Origin: DASUAS01 sp963809795
GTDB taxonomy: Bacteria; Actinomycetota; Acidimicrobiia; IMCC26256; DASPTH01
Assembly: GCA_963809795.1 (NCBI GenBank)
Contig: CAWELN010000007.1
Location: 180,288 to 244,287, forward strand
Direction: 5' to 3'
Length of the DNA stretch: 64,000 nucleotides
The number at the start of each line of letters is the position of its first letter. Positions within the stretch are counted from its first letter, which is position 1. Positions 36,273-45,524 of the stretch are shown one piece after another. A program made the translations under genes and the position numbers. The notes under the pieces are model-generated. The model saw only the letters and a list, made by a program, of their open reading frames with translations, did not search any database and was not told where the DNA came from.

Positions 36273-37475
36273 ATGAGCACCGCCATGTTGTCGCCCGACG
36301 GAGCGGCGACGCTGCACGACGCGATGACCCGGCACGTCGACGCGGGCGAGGTGCCCGGGCTCGCCTACCTCGTCGCACGGGGCGACGACGTGCGCGTCGA
36401 GACGATCGGCACGTCGTCGTTCGACGATCCGACCCCGCTCGACCGGTCGGCCATCTTCCGCATCGCGTCGCTCACCAAGCCGATCACCGCGGTCGCCACG
36501 ATGTCGCTGGTCGAGGAGGGGATCGTCGGCCTGGACCAGGCCGTCGACGACCTGCTCCCCGAGCTCGCCGACCGCCGCGTGCTGCGCGCCCTCGACGCCG
36601 AGCTCGACGACACCGTGCCCGCGGAGCGCCCGATCACGGTGGAGGACCTCCTCAGCTCCCGGTTCGGGTTCGGCACGGTCTTGGCCCCACCGGACACGCT
36701 GCCGATCCAGCGGGCGGAGGCCGAGCTCGAGCTCCACAGCATCGGCGGCCCGCCCTGGCCGCCCGGCGGACACGACGTCGACAGCTGGATCGCTGCGCTC
36801 GGTTCGCTCCCGCTCATGTACCAGCCCGGCGCGGAGTGGCTCTACAACACCGCAGCCCAGGTCCTCGGGGTGCTGCTGGCCCGGGCGACGGGTGATCCGG
36901 TCGGGACGGTGATGCGCGATCGGATCTTCGAACCGCTCGGCATGCCCGACACGGGGTTCGTGGTGCCCGCCGATCAGCGCCACCGGCTCACGACCTTCTA
37001 CCGACCCGACGACGAGACCGGCTCGCCCGTGGTGTTCGACACGCCCGAGAACAGCTGGTGGGCCACGCCGGAGCCGCTGCCCGACGCCAGCGGCTGGCTG
37101 GTGTCGACCATCGACGACTACTGGGCGTTCGTGGCGATGGTCCTCGGCCGCGGCTCGGCGCGCGGCAGGCGCGTCCTCTCCCCGGAGTCGGTGGCGCTGA
37201 TGACCACCGACCGACTCACGGCCGCGCAGCGCGACGCGTCGGGCCTCTTCCTGGTGGATCTCGGGTGGGGTCTCGGCCTGGCCACTCCGGCGGCGGGCAC
37301 TGCCGCGCCGTTCCCCAGCGGCGTCGGCTGGGACGGCGGCACCGGCACCACCTGGCGCTCCGACCTGGCCACCGGCGCGACCGGGATCCTGTTCACGCAG
37401 CGACAGGCCACGTCGCCCGAGCCGCCCCCGCTGATGCGCGACTTCTGGGCCGGCGTCAACGCCGCGACCCGGTGA
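36273..37475 (+). CDS. Serine hydrolase of the class C beta-lactamase/esterase family
   Basis: A protein of 400 residues. The nucleophile motif IASLTKPITAVATMSLVEEG (SxxK) is near residue 70 and the YxN motif WLYNTAAQVLG is in the middle; a GTTWRSDLATG stretch stands where the third box falls. No signal peptide, so it is probably a cytosolic esterase (EstB-like) and not a true beta-lactamase. AAGGAG lies about seven bases before the ATG at 36273. Confidence 0.85.
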   Translation: MSTAMLSPDGAATLHDAMTRHVDAGEVPGLAYLVARGDDVRVETIGTSSFDDPTPLDRSAIFRIASLTKPITAVATMSLVEEGIVGLDQAVDDLLPELADRRVLRALDAELDDTVPAERPITVEDLLSSRFGFGTVLAPPDTLPIQRAEAELELHSIGGPPWPPGGHDVDSWIAALGSLPLMYQPGAEWLYNTAAQVLGVLLARATGDPVGTVMRDRIFEPLGMPDTGFVVPADQRHRLTTFYRPDDETGSPVVFDTPENSWWATPEPLPDASGWLVSTIDDYWAFVAMVLGRGSARGRRVLSPESVALMTTDRLTAAQRDASGLFLVDLGWGLGLATPAAGTAAPFPSGVGWDGGTGTTWRSDLATGATGILFTQRQATSPEPPPLMRDFWAGVNAATR

Positions 37476-37481
37476 TGCGGC

Positions 37482-39083
37482 CTACTCGACCGGCGGCCGC
37501 TCGTCGGCCATCTCGCGGAGCTTGTTCTTGAGGATCTTGTCGAGCGTGCCGGTGGGGAACTCCTCCACGAAGTAGACGGCGCGCGGCACCTTGAACGACG
37601 CGAGGTTCTGGCGCGCGGTCTCGACGATCTCGGCGGACACGGTCTCCGGATCGTGGTCGCCGGGCGCCGGGATCACGAACGCCACCACGACCTCGCTGAG
37701 GAACTCGTGGCTCTTGCCGACGACGGCGACGGCCTGCACCGCGGGGTGGGCGACGATCAGGTCCTCGACCTCCTTGGCGGAGACGTTCTCGCCGCCGACC
37801 TTCAACAGGTCCTTGTCGCGCTCCTGGTAGAAGACGTTGCCGCCCGCGCCCATCTTCACCATGTCACCGGTCTTGAACCAGCCGTCTGCGAACGCCTTCG
37901 CGTTGGCGTCGTCGTTGTCGTAGTACTCGAGGAAGAGCTGGATCCCGCGGGTCCCGCGCATCCACAGCTCGCCGGTCTCGCCCTCGGCGCACAGCTCGCC
38001 GGTCTCCTTGTCGACCACGGCGAGCTCGTACCCCGGCGTGACGTGGCCCATGGAGCGGGTCGGCAGGCGCTCCTGGGGCTTGCCCGTGACGCAGTGCGTG
38101 ACGGTCTCGGTCATGCCGTAGGCCGCGTACACCGCGATCCCGAACATCTTGTCGAGGTCGGGCATGATCAACCCGAACACACCGACGCGCAGGGTGTGCT
38201 CGGTCGGCCGCTCGGGGCTCCCCAACGCGCCCATGACGAACGGCATGACCGAGATGTGCGTCACTCCGTGCTCGACCACCGTCGGCCAGAAGCGGCTCTG
38301 CGACCACTTCGGCATCAGGACCGCGGTCGCGCCGACGCCGAGGACGGAGAAGAGGCTCCAGCTCTGCGCGTTCACGTGGAAGAACGGCAGGTAGATCAGG
38401 TACGTGTCGTCGGTGGTGAGGTCGATGTTGCGGGGCCCGATCCGGCTCGCCCAGATGGCGTTGGCGTGCGTGTGCACGACCGCCTTGGGACGGCTGGTGG
38501 TGCCGGAGGTGAACATGATGCCGAAGGGGAGCATCGGCTCCGGTGCCCGGGGCGTCCAGTCGCCGGCGTCGGCGAACAGCGAGTCGAAGGCATCGAAGCC
38601 GTGCGCCGACTGCGTCGCGTCCGCCGGCTCGCCGCTGTTGTCGTCGGTCACCGCGATCCACTTCAGCGCCGGCGCGGCGGCGGCCACCGTCGCCGCGTAC
38701 TGCGGTTGGGTGATCGCGGCCACGGCGCGGGTGTGCTCGGCGAAGTAGGTGACCTCGGCGCCCACCGACTTGGTGTTGGTCGTCACCGCGATGGCGCCGA
38801 GGGTGGCGCAGGCGAGCCACGACAGCACCATCTCCGGGCAGTTCTCCGAGTGGATGAGCACGGTGTCGCCCTTGGCGATGCCGCGGGCGGCCAGCCCGGC
38901 GGCCAGCCGGCGTACGTCGATCAGCAGGTCGATGTAGCTCCACCGGCGGCTCTCGCCCTCGCGCGGCGCCCAGACCAGGGCGGGGTGCTCCGGCTTGTGC
39001 TCGGCCCAGTGCTCGAGGAGCCGGGGGATGTCCTGGCCGTGCATCTGGAACTGCTCGATGGCGGTGGTGTCCATGCCCGACAT
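37482..39083 (-). CDS. AMP-binding acyl-CoA synthetase-like ligase
   Basis: About 533 residues of an ANL-superfamily enzyme: MFTSGTTSRPKAVVHTHAN P-loop, AAYGMTETVTHC, GWFKTGDMVKM and the C-terminal KVGGENVSAKEVED hinge and GTLDKILKNKLRE lysine motif. It activates a carboxylate as AMP ester and transfers it to CoA. The substrate is a fatty or aromatic acid by family. The start may be MSGM at 39083 or MDTT at 39074; neither has a strong ribosome site. Confidence 0.9.
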   Translation of the reverse strand: MSGMDTTAIEQFQMHGQDIPRLLEHWAEHKPEHPALVWAPREGESRRWSYIDLLIDVRRLAAGLAARGIAKGDTVLIHSENCPEMVLSWLACATLGAIAVTTNTKSVGAEVTYFAEHTRAVAAITQPQYAATVAAAAPALKWIAVTDDNSGEPADATQSAHGFDAFDSLFADAGDWTPRAPEPMLPFGIMFTSGTTSRPKAVVHTHANAIWASRIGPRNIDLTTDDTYLIYLPFFHVNAQSWSLFSVLGVGATAVLMPKWSQSRFWPTVVEHGVTHISVMPFVMGALGSPERPTEHTLRVGVFGLIMPDLDKMFGIAVYAAYGMTETVTHCVTGKPQERLPTRSMGHVTPGYELAVVDKETGELCAEGETGELWMRGTRGIQLFLEYYDNDDANAKAFADGWFKTGDMVKMGAGGNVFYQERDKDLLKVGGENVSAKEVEDLIVAHPAVQAVAVVGKSHEFLSEVVVAFVIPAPGDHDPETVSAEIVETARQNLASFKVPRAVYFVEEFPTGTLDKILKNKLREMADERPPVE

Positions 39084-39178
39084 CTTGGACCACGCCCGGC
39101 GCGCCGGCGCCACTCGCGCGACCGTCCGCGCCGACGCCATAGTCTCCGCCGGGACGGTCCGGGAGCAGGGGGAGCGCG

Positions 39179-40237
39179 ATGGAGTGGCCGACCACCGCCG
39201 ACGACGTCACCGCGGACTGGCTGTCGACGGCGCTCGCCGACCGTCATCCCGGTGTCGACGTCGCCGGGGTGGAGGTGCTCGAGCGCCACGAGGTGACGAA
39301 CGCGCACGCACGGCTGCGGGTCACGTACCGCACTCCCGCCGGCGCCCCGGCGCGGCTGTTCTGCAAGCTGCCACCGAACGACGATCGTCGGGAACGGATC
39401 CTCGCGACCGGGATGGGCCACCGCGAGGCGCGCTTCTACGCCGAGCTGGCCCCCTCGGTCGGGATGCGCGTGCCCGCGGCCCACGTGGCGCTCACCGACG
39501 ACGACGGGATGTTCGCCATCCTGCTGGAGGACCTCGTCAGCGGGGGCTGCGAGGTGTCGGACGGCTCGTGGGCCATCCCGGTGGACGCCGCCGCCGGCGC
39601 GATCGAGGACCTCGCCGAGCTGCACGTCCGGTACGCCGATCCGGCAGTGCGGGCGGCGGCGGCGCCCTGGGTGCCGGTGAGCAGGCCCACCCAGGGGTAT
39701 GCCGAGCCGATGCTGCGCCACGGCATCGAGCACCATCGCGAGCGCCTCACCGACTCGTTCGTCGCGATCTCGGAGCTGTACTTCGCCCACCACGACGACC
39801 TGCAGCGCCTCTGGCACGAGGGGCCGCCGACGATCATCCACGGTGACCCGCACCTCGGGAACCTCTTCCTCGACGACGGCCGGGTCGGCTTCCTCGACTG
39901 GGGCATCATCAACGTCAACACGCCGATGCGCGACATCTCCTACTTCCTGACCATGGCGATGTCGGTCGAGGACCGTCGAGCCAACGAGCGCGACCTCCTG
40001 CGGTTCTACCTCGACCTGCGGGCGGCTGCCGGCCTCACCGACATCACGTTCGACGACGCGTGGCGGGCGCACCGGATCCACGCCGCCTACAACGTGCCGG
40101 CATCGTGCCAGGTGGTGATGTTCCCGGACGGGATGTCCGACCGCCGCCGGACCTTCGCCGACGCGTTCCTGGTGCGCGCGCAGGCGTCGCTCGACGACCT
40201 CGAGGCGCGTGCCGCGCTCCGGGACGCCGGGCTCTGA
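39179..40237 (+). CDS. Aminoglycoside-phosphotransferase-like (ecdysteroid kinase-like) kinase
   Basis: A protein of 352 residues with the choline-kinase/APH fold: IIHGDPHLGNLFLDDGRVGF catalytic loop and LDWGIIN metal site, and an N-terminal ATP-binding lobe (ARLFCKLPPN). The longer MLRHGIEHHRER segment is like the ecdysteroid-kinase-type branch. Substrate unknown. GGAG precedes ATG 39179. Confidence 0.8.
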   Translation: MEWPTTADDVTADWLSTALADRHPGVDVAGVEVLERHEVTNAHARLRVTYRTPAGAPARLFCKLPPNDDRRERILATGMGHREARFYAELAPSVGMRVPAAHVALTDDDGMFAILLEDLVSGGCEVSDGSWAIPVDAAAGAIEDLAELHVRYADPAVRAAAAPWVPVSRPTQGYAEPMLRHGIEHHRERLTDSFVAISELYFAHHDDLQRLWHEGPPTIIHGDPHLGNLFLDDGRVGFLDWGIINVNTPMRDISYFLTMAMSVEDRRANERDLLRFYLDLRAAAGLTDITFDDAWRAHRIHAAYNVPASCQVVMFPDGMSDRRRTFADAFLVRAQASLDDLEARAALRDAGL

Positions 40238-40248
40238 GCGGGGCAGTG

Positions 40249-41148
40249 GTGGCGGACGGGCGGATCCTCGTCGGGACGTGCTCCTGGACCGACAAGACCC
40301 TCACCGACGAGACGGACTGGTACCCGAAGAAGTCGATGACCGCGGCCGAGCGGCTGGCGTACTACTCGGCGCGCTATCCCATCGTCGAGGCCGACAGCAC
40401 CTACTACTTCCCGCCGTCACGGCAGCTCACGAAGTCGTGGGTCGAGCGCACGCCGAAGGGCTTCACGATGAACGTGAAGGCGTACTCGCTGCTGACCGGT
40501 CACCCGACCCGGCCCGCGTCGTTGTGGCGCGACCTGCGCGAGGTGCTCCCGGCGGACGTCGCGGCGAAGCGCAACCTGTACGCCCACCACCTCGAACCCG
40601 ATGCCCTGGAGGAGGTGTGGGACCGGTTCCGGGACGCGCTGCGCCCGCTCGCCGACGCCGGGAAGCTCGGCGCGGTGCTCATGCAGTATCCGACCTGGTT
40701 CGTCCCGAAGCGCGACAACCGCGACGAGCTCGCGGCGATGCGCGAACGCCTGGGTGACCTGCCGGTCTGCGTCGAGTTCCGGGCACCGAGCTGGCTCGCG
40801 CCCCGCGATCGTGATCGCACGCTCGATCTCCTCCGCGACCTGCAGTTGGCACTGGTCGTGCTCGACGCGCCCAAGACCGCGAAGCTCCCGACCGTCCTGC
40901 AGGCGACGACCGACGACCTCGCGGTGGTGCGGTTCCACGGGCGAGCCGACGACACATGGGACGCGCGCACCGGGAGCGCGGCCGAGCGCTTCCGGTACCT
41001 GTACTCGAAGCGCCAGCTGCGGGCGTGGGTCCCGAAGCTCGAGGAGCTGGCCGGCCAGGCGCGGGAGGTCCACGCGTTGATGAACAACTGCTACCAGGAC
41101 TACGGCGTGCGCAACGCCGCCGAGCTCCAGGCGATGCTGGCCGAGTAG
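40249..41148 (+). CDS. DUF72 family protein
   Basis: About 299 residues: ILVGTCSWTDKTLTDET, YYSARYPIVEADSTYYFPPS and the LQALMNN-like end (REVHALMNNCYQDYGVRNAA) give the TIM-barrel DUF72 (YecE) family. Function is unknown. The start is one of two adjacent GTG codons (40246 or 40249). It converges with a DUF4326 gene. Confidence 0.85.
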   Translation: MADGRILVGTCSWTDKTLTDETDWYPKKSMTAAERLAYYSARYPIVEADSTYYFPPSRQLTKSWVERTPKGFTMNVKAYSLLTGHPTRPASLWRDLREVLPADVAAKRNLYAHHLEPDALEEVWDRFRDALRPLADAGKLGAVLMQYPTWFVPKRDNRDELAAMRERLGDLPVCVEFRAPSWLAPRDRDRTLDLLRDLQLALVVLDAPKTAKLPTVLQATTDDLAVVRFHGRADDTWDARTGSAAERFRYLYSKRQLRAWVPKLEELAGQAREVHALMNNCYQDYGVRNAAELQAMLAE

Positions 41149-41156
41149 GCGCGCGT

Positions 41157-41438
41157 TCAGCCGTCGTTCGCGACCGCGAGCAGGACGTCGGCGTGGCACG
41201 GGCGATCCGGACGGCACCAGCAGGCCAGGTCGCGACCGCGGAGCTCGCGCCGCACGTCGTCGACGCCGACCCGCAAGCGACCGGCGACGAGGTCGGCGCG
41301 GTAGCGCTCGACGGCTTCGGCGGGCTCCTCGGCGCGCACGCGGTGGGGGTTGCCCCACTTCGTGGGCCGTGCGACGACGACCGCGCCCTCGGGCTTGCGC
41401 CAGCCCTTCGTGCGACGGAGCTGGACGCGCGTCGGCAT
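41157..41438 (-). CDS. DUF4326 domain protein
   Basis: A protein of 93 residues that reads MPTRVQLRRTKGWRKPEGAV, then VARPTKWGNPHRV, YRADLVAGRL and DLACWCRPDRPCHADVLL. This is the DUF4326 signature with a CWC...PCH cluster that may bind metal. It is often phage-linked, but here it sits among chromosomal genes. Stop-to-stop distance to the DUF72 gene is eight bases. Confidence 0.85.
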   Translation of the reverse strand: MPTRVQLRRTKGWRKPEGAVVVARPTKWGNPHRVRAEEPAEAVERYRADLVAGRLRVGVDDVRRELRGRDLACWCRPDRPCHADVLLAVANDG

Positions 41439-41564
41439 GCCGGCAGTCTGCTCCCGCCCGGTCGCTGGTCGAGGACCGGTGCCGCGAACATCCGTCAGTA
41501 GTCGGTCACCGAGGTGGGTGAACTGACGGCTGGTCGCTGCGCCCTCGATCTCCGGACGCCGCGT

Positions 41565-42374
41565 TCAGCGAACTGACCGCGCCTCGGCGACCACGGCGCG
41601 CGCCGCCTCGGCGAGCCGACGCGAACCGGCGTCCAACCCGAGCTCGTCGACCTCCTCGCTGAGCACTTCGACGCCGATGGGCAGGTCCGGGCGCGCCGCG
41701 TGCACCCGTGCGACCGTCTCGGCGAGCGGGAGCGCACCCGCGCCCGGGATCTTGCGCCCGCGACGGGGCACGTAGGGCTCGGCGTCCTGGTCCGGGGAGC
41801 GATCGCTCAGCTGCAGGCCGCCTACGAGCGCGAGGTCGTCGTCGGACAGCGCGGCGAGGTCACCCCCGCCGCGCGCGCAGTGCCAGGTGTCGAGCAGCAC
41901 CGACCCGTTCGACGCACCGGCTTCGCGCACGATCGCGGCCGCGGTGGCGAAGTCGGGGATGCCGGTGTCGGGAAGGAACTCGATCGCCAGCCGCAAGTTC
42001 TCGGCGGCCGCGCGCGAGCACGCGACGCCGAACGCGTCGGCCAGCTCGTCGACGGGAGTCGGCACCCCGGTGGCGTGCACCACGTTGATCGCGCCGGCGC
42101 CGGTGGCGTGGGCCATGGCGATGCAGTCGTCGATCGTGGGTTCACCCGGCGGCAAGTTGGTGCCGGGGAGTGCGGTGCACAGGCCGTCGATGAAGGTGAC
42201 CCGCACGCCGTGGTCTGCCACCCTGGCGTGCAGGTCGGCGTCGTGGCCGCCGCTGCGCACGAACAGGGAGGGGGTCGTCGTCACGCACGCGAAGCCGGCC
42301 GCCGCAGCCGCGGCGGCCAGCTCCACGAGGTTCGATCGGCGGAAGGTGTAGCTCCAGAGCTCGAGCTCGACCAC
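41565..42374 (-). CDS. Sugar phosphate isomerase/epimerase-like TIM barrel
   Basis: A protein of 269 residues: ELELWSYTFRRSNLVELAAA, then NVVHATGVPTPVDELADAFG, LRLAIEFLPDTGIPDFATAA, VLLDTWHCARGG and IGVEVLSEEVDELGL. These are the strands of the AP-endonuclease-2 (xylose isomerase-like) TIM barrel with metal residues Glu, Asp and His. Substrate unknown. It lies directly downstream of the frameshifted binding-protein gene, 20 bases apart. Confidence 0.8.
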   Translation of the reverse strand: MVELELWSYTFRRSNLVELAAAAAAAGFACVTTTPSLFVRSGGHDADLHARVADHGVRVTFIDGLCTALPGTNLPPGEPTIDDCIAMAHATGAGAINVVHATGVPTPVDELADAFGVACSRAAAENLRLAIEFLPDTGIPDFATAAAIVREAGASNGSVLLDTWHCARGGGDLAALSDDDLALVGGLQLSDRSPDQDAEPYVPRRGRKIPGAGALPLAETVARVHAARPDLPIGVEVLSEEVDELGLDAGSRRLAEAARAVVAEARSVR

Positions 42375-42393
42375 CTCTCGACCTCTGTGTGCG

Positions 42394-43725
42394 TTACTTG
42401 ATCAGGTCCGCCTTCACCGTCACGTGGTTCGCCGGGGTGCAGTCGAACGTGCCCTTCTTCTTGGGCCACACCCGCACGAACTTGCCGTTCTGCACCTGCT
42501 CGAGCACGAAGCAGGGCGAGGTCTGCTTGCCGCCGACGTTGGACTTCGCGATGAACCCGTTGGCGTCGAAGCTGGTCATGTTCTTCAACGCGCCGAGCAG
42601 GTTGGCCCGGGTGATGCCGTTGTTGCCCTTGGACTTCACGACCGACTGCAGCGCCTGCTGCAGCTCGAGCCCGGCAGCCCACGCGTACACGCCGAGGCCG
42701 GCGGTCTTGTCCTTGCCGGTGTACTTCACGTAGTCGGCCACGCCCTTGTTGGTGCGCGGTCTCGTCGAAGGGCAGGAACCCCAAGGGGATGTAGGTGCCG
42801 TTGGCCGTGGCGCCCGCGGTCTGGATGTACTTCTGGTCGTAGCACGCGGTGGTGCAGCCCCAGATGGTGCTCTTGGTGTCGTAGATGCCCTGGAGCTGCG
42901 CCTCCTGGTGGAACTGCGCCACGTTGCCGAGCGCGAGGCCGCTCCAGCCCCAGTTCGAGCTGTCCTGTCTTCATCTTCTGGATGACCGGCGTGTACACGC
43001 TCTGCGGGTCACGGCCGGACGCGGTCGTGGACTCGTCGACCTTGATGCCGTTCTGCGCCGCGATCGCCTGTTGCACCGCGTCGCCCCGGTTGGCGTCCTG
43101 GGTGTCGTTGGGCAGCACGAACGCGCCGTGGATCTTGTTGCCGAACTTCTTCTTGTAGTACGTCGTGTCGCCCTGGTTGCCCTGGTAGGTCTGCGGGTGC
43201 TGGTCCTTGGTGTTGCACAGCAGCTGCGGGCCAGTGGGCGTGTACGTGACCGGCGCGCAGGTCTCCGGGATGCCGGTCGCGATCGCGGACAGGTCGGGCA
43301 GGCCCGTCGCCTGCCCGTTGATGTCCTTGCAGTTGATCGCGTCGTCCATGTTCGTCAGGAACAGCGCCTCGGTGCCGACGAGCGCGAAGTCCTGCTGGCA
43401 GGCGGTGATGATCGCGTTGCGCGAGTCGTTGGGGTTGAGGTGCGAGTCGATGAAGTCGACCTGCACCTTGCGCCCGCCGATGCCGCCGTTGGCGTTGATG
43501 TACTTGGCCGCGCCGCGCACCGAATCCACCGCCGACTGGAACAGGCCGGGTGCGAACGGGTTGTCGACGTCGGCGACGACCGCGATGCGGATCGTGGTCG
43601 GCGGTGACCCCGACCTCGGTCGCCTTCGGGGCCTCGTTCGACTGCGCGTTGGCGGCGACGCCGCCGACGGTCACCAGGCCGGCGGCGATGAGGACGACGA
43701 TCGCGACGATGCTGACTCGCTTCAC
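42394..43725 (-). CDS. LivK-like ABC transporter substrate-binding protein, three frameshifts
   Basis: The GTG at 43725 starts a signal peptide (VSIVAIVVLIAAGLVTVGGV, ANAQ). The mature part follows the type I binding fold (TIRIAVVADVDNPFAPGLFQ; RGAAKYINANGGIGGRKVQ; GFLPFDET; NMTSFDANGFIAKSNVG). Single extra bases near 43,600, 42,968 and 42,750 break it into four frames. The total span is 444 codons, as expected for three insertions. It is also an orphan with no permease nearby, and the tail CTPANHVTVKADLIK is intact. Confidence 0.75.
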
Positions 43726-43792
43726 AGGTTCCCCCCTGGGTTCTGAGACCGTAACGACTATCACACCGTGACCCGAAGCAGACAGCACCCCC

Positions 43793-45475
43793 TCAGAGGC
43801 GGGCGAGCTCCCGGTCGAGCTGGGCCAGCCCCATGGGCCCGAGATCGAGGGCGGCGCGGTGGAATTCCTTGAGGTCGAACGCACCCCCGGCCCGAGCGCG
43901 GGCGGCGTCGCGGGCGCCGAGCCACACCCGTTCGCCGACCTTGTAGCTGATCGCCTGGCCGGGCAGACCGAGGTAGCGGTCGACCTCGCTCGCCATGAAG
44001 TCGGCCGGGAACTTCGACCGCTCGATCACGAAGGGGAGCGCGAGCTCGGGCGTCCACGTCTCGCCGGGGTGGTAGCGCTCGTCGGCCGGGATGCGCAGCT
44101 CGAGGTGCATGCCGATGTCGACGACGACGCGCACCGCGCGCATCGCCTGCGCCCGCAGCATCCCGAGCTCGAAGGCCGGGTCCTCGAGGTAGCCGAGCTC
44201 GCCCATGAGCCGCTCCGCGTAGAGCGCCCACCCTTCGGCGTGGCCCGAGGTGCCCGCGAGCGTGCGCTGATACCGGCTCAGCGAATCGGCGAGGTAGCGC
44301 ACCTGCGCGATCTGCAGGTGATGCCCGGGGACGCCCTCGTGGTAGCAGATCGAGACCTCGCCCCAGAGCGGGAACCGCGTCTTGCCGAGCGTCGGGTACC
44401 ACGTGCGTCCGGGGCGGCTGAAGTCCTCGGCCGGGCCCGTGTAGTACATCGCCGCCGCACCACCGGGCGGCGCGATCATCGCTTGCACGCGCTGGACGGG
44501 CTCGGGGATGTCGAAGTGCACGCCGTTGAGCTCGGCGACGGTGGTGTCGAGCAGCTCCTGGTTCCAGCGTTGGAACTCGTCGACCCCCTCGATCGCCCGG
44601 GTCGGGTCGGTCTCCAGGTGCTCGATGACCACGTCGACGTCGGTGCCGGGTTCGATGCGTTCGGCGACCTGGCCCATGGCGTGCTCGATGCGGTGCAGCT
44701 CGTCCCACCCCCACGCGTAGGTCTCGTCGAGGTCGAGCTCCATGCCGTTGAAGTCCTGCGCGTACATCGCGTAGCGCTCGCGCCCGACCGGGTCGTGCTC
44801 GTCGGCGTGTGGCGCGTACTCCTCGACGAGGAACCGCCCCAGGGAGGCGTACGCCTCGGTGGCGCGGGTTGCCAGGCGCTCGAGGCGGTCGCGGAAGGCG
44901 CGGTCGCCGTGTCCCGACGCGTCGTACTCGTCGACGAGGGTGAGGAAGAACGGACGGGTCGCGGGGTCGAGCCCGCCCCACGTGTCGGCCTGCTTCGTGC
45001 ACGCGACGGCCTGGCGCCGCGCCGCCACGATGCCCTCGGCCGCGCCTTCGGCGAGCGCGGCCTCGATGCCCGAGAGCCCCTGGGGCACCAGCGCCAGGCG
45101 CTCGGCGACGACCTGCCAGTCGTCGGCCGTGTCCCGGGCCATGAGGTCGAAGGCCATGCGTACCGTCTGCACCGGGCTGCCGAGCACCCGCAGGTCGCGC
45201 AGGCGCTCGCCGGCGTCGTACTCGACCAGGCCGAGCTCGAGCCGCTCGCGCATGACCTCGGCCGCGATCCGGTCGGCATCGTTGCCGACGTCGATGGTGT
45301 CGAGGGCGTGCAGCGTGGCGCGGTCGTGCTCGGCCCGTTCGGCGGCACCGTCGGGGGAGTAGTCGGTCATCTCGTGGTCGTGGCCGGCGATGCCCTCGCC
45401 CGTCGCCGCGAGCGGGTCCAGCGCGGCGAAGCGCTCGACGTACTGTTCGGCCAGCTCGTACACCGGCGAGGTCAT
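43793..45475 (-). CDS. DUF885 family metallo-carboxypeptidase-like protein
   Basis: A protein of 560 residues. CYHEGVPGHHLQIAQVRYLA is the HExxxHH-type zinc motif of the DUF885 family, followed by GTSGHAEGWALYAERLMGEL which gives a further ligand region. The proteins resemble M32/M2-like gluzincins. The C-terminal end YKVGERVWLGARDAARA is also typical. Likely cytosolic peptidase. It lies 50 bases downstream of an S15 peptidase gene on the same strand. Confidence 0.88.
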   Translation of the reverse strand: MTSPVYELAEQYVERFAALDPLAATGEGIAGHDHEMTDYSPDGAAERAEHDRATLHALDTIDVGNDADRIAAEVMRERLELGLVEYDAGERLRDLRVLGSPVQTVRMAFDLMARDTADDWQVVAERLALVPQGLSGIEAALAEGAAEGIVAARRQAVACTKQADTWGGLDPATRPFFLTLVDEYDASGHGDRAFRDRLERLATRATEAYASLGRFLVEEYAPHADEHDPVGRERYAMYAQDFNGMELDLDETYAWGWDELHRIEHAMGQVAERIEPGTDVDVVIEHLETDPTRAIEGVDEFQRWNQELLDTTVAELNGVHFDIPEPVQRVQAMIAPPGGAAAMYYTGPAEDFSRPGRTWYPTLGKTRFPLWGEVSICYHEGVPGHHLQIAQVRYLADSLSRYQRTLAGTSGHAEGWALYAERLMGELGYLEDPAFELGMLRAQAMRAVRVVVDIGMHLELRIPADERYHPGETWTPELALPFVIERSKFPADFMASEVDRYLGLPGQAISYKVGERVWLGARDAARARAGGAFDLKEFHRAALDLGPMGLAQLDRELARL

Positions 45476-45524
45476 GTGCGCCCTCCTCTGAGTCCTCTGC
45501 GTCGGAGCCGTCTCGACTGCTGAG

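Noticed and set aside
34897..36378. A 493-codon minus-strand frame through the TetR and ABM region
   Set aside because: It is Arg/Ala-rich shadow sequence opposite or out of frame with recognised genes.
42394..43725. Programmed frameshifting of the binding protein
   Set aside because: Three shifts at unrelated sequences in one gene are not known for this family; base insertions are simpler.
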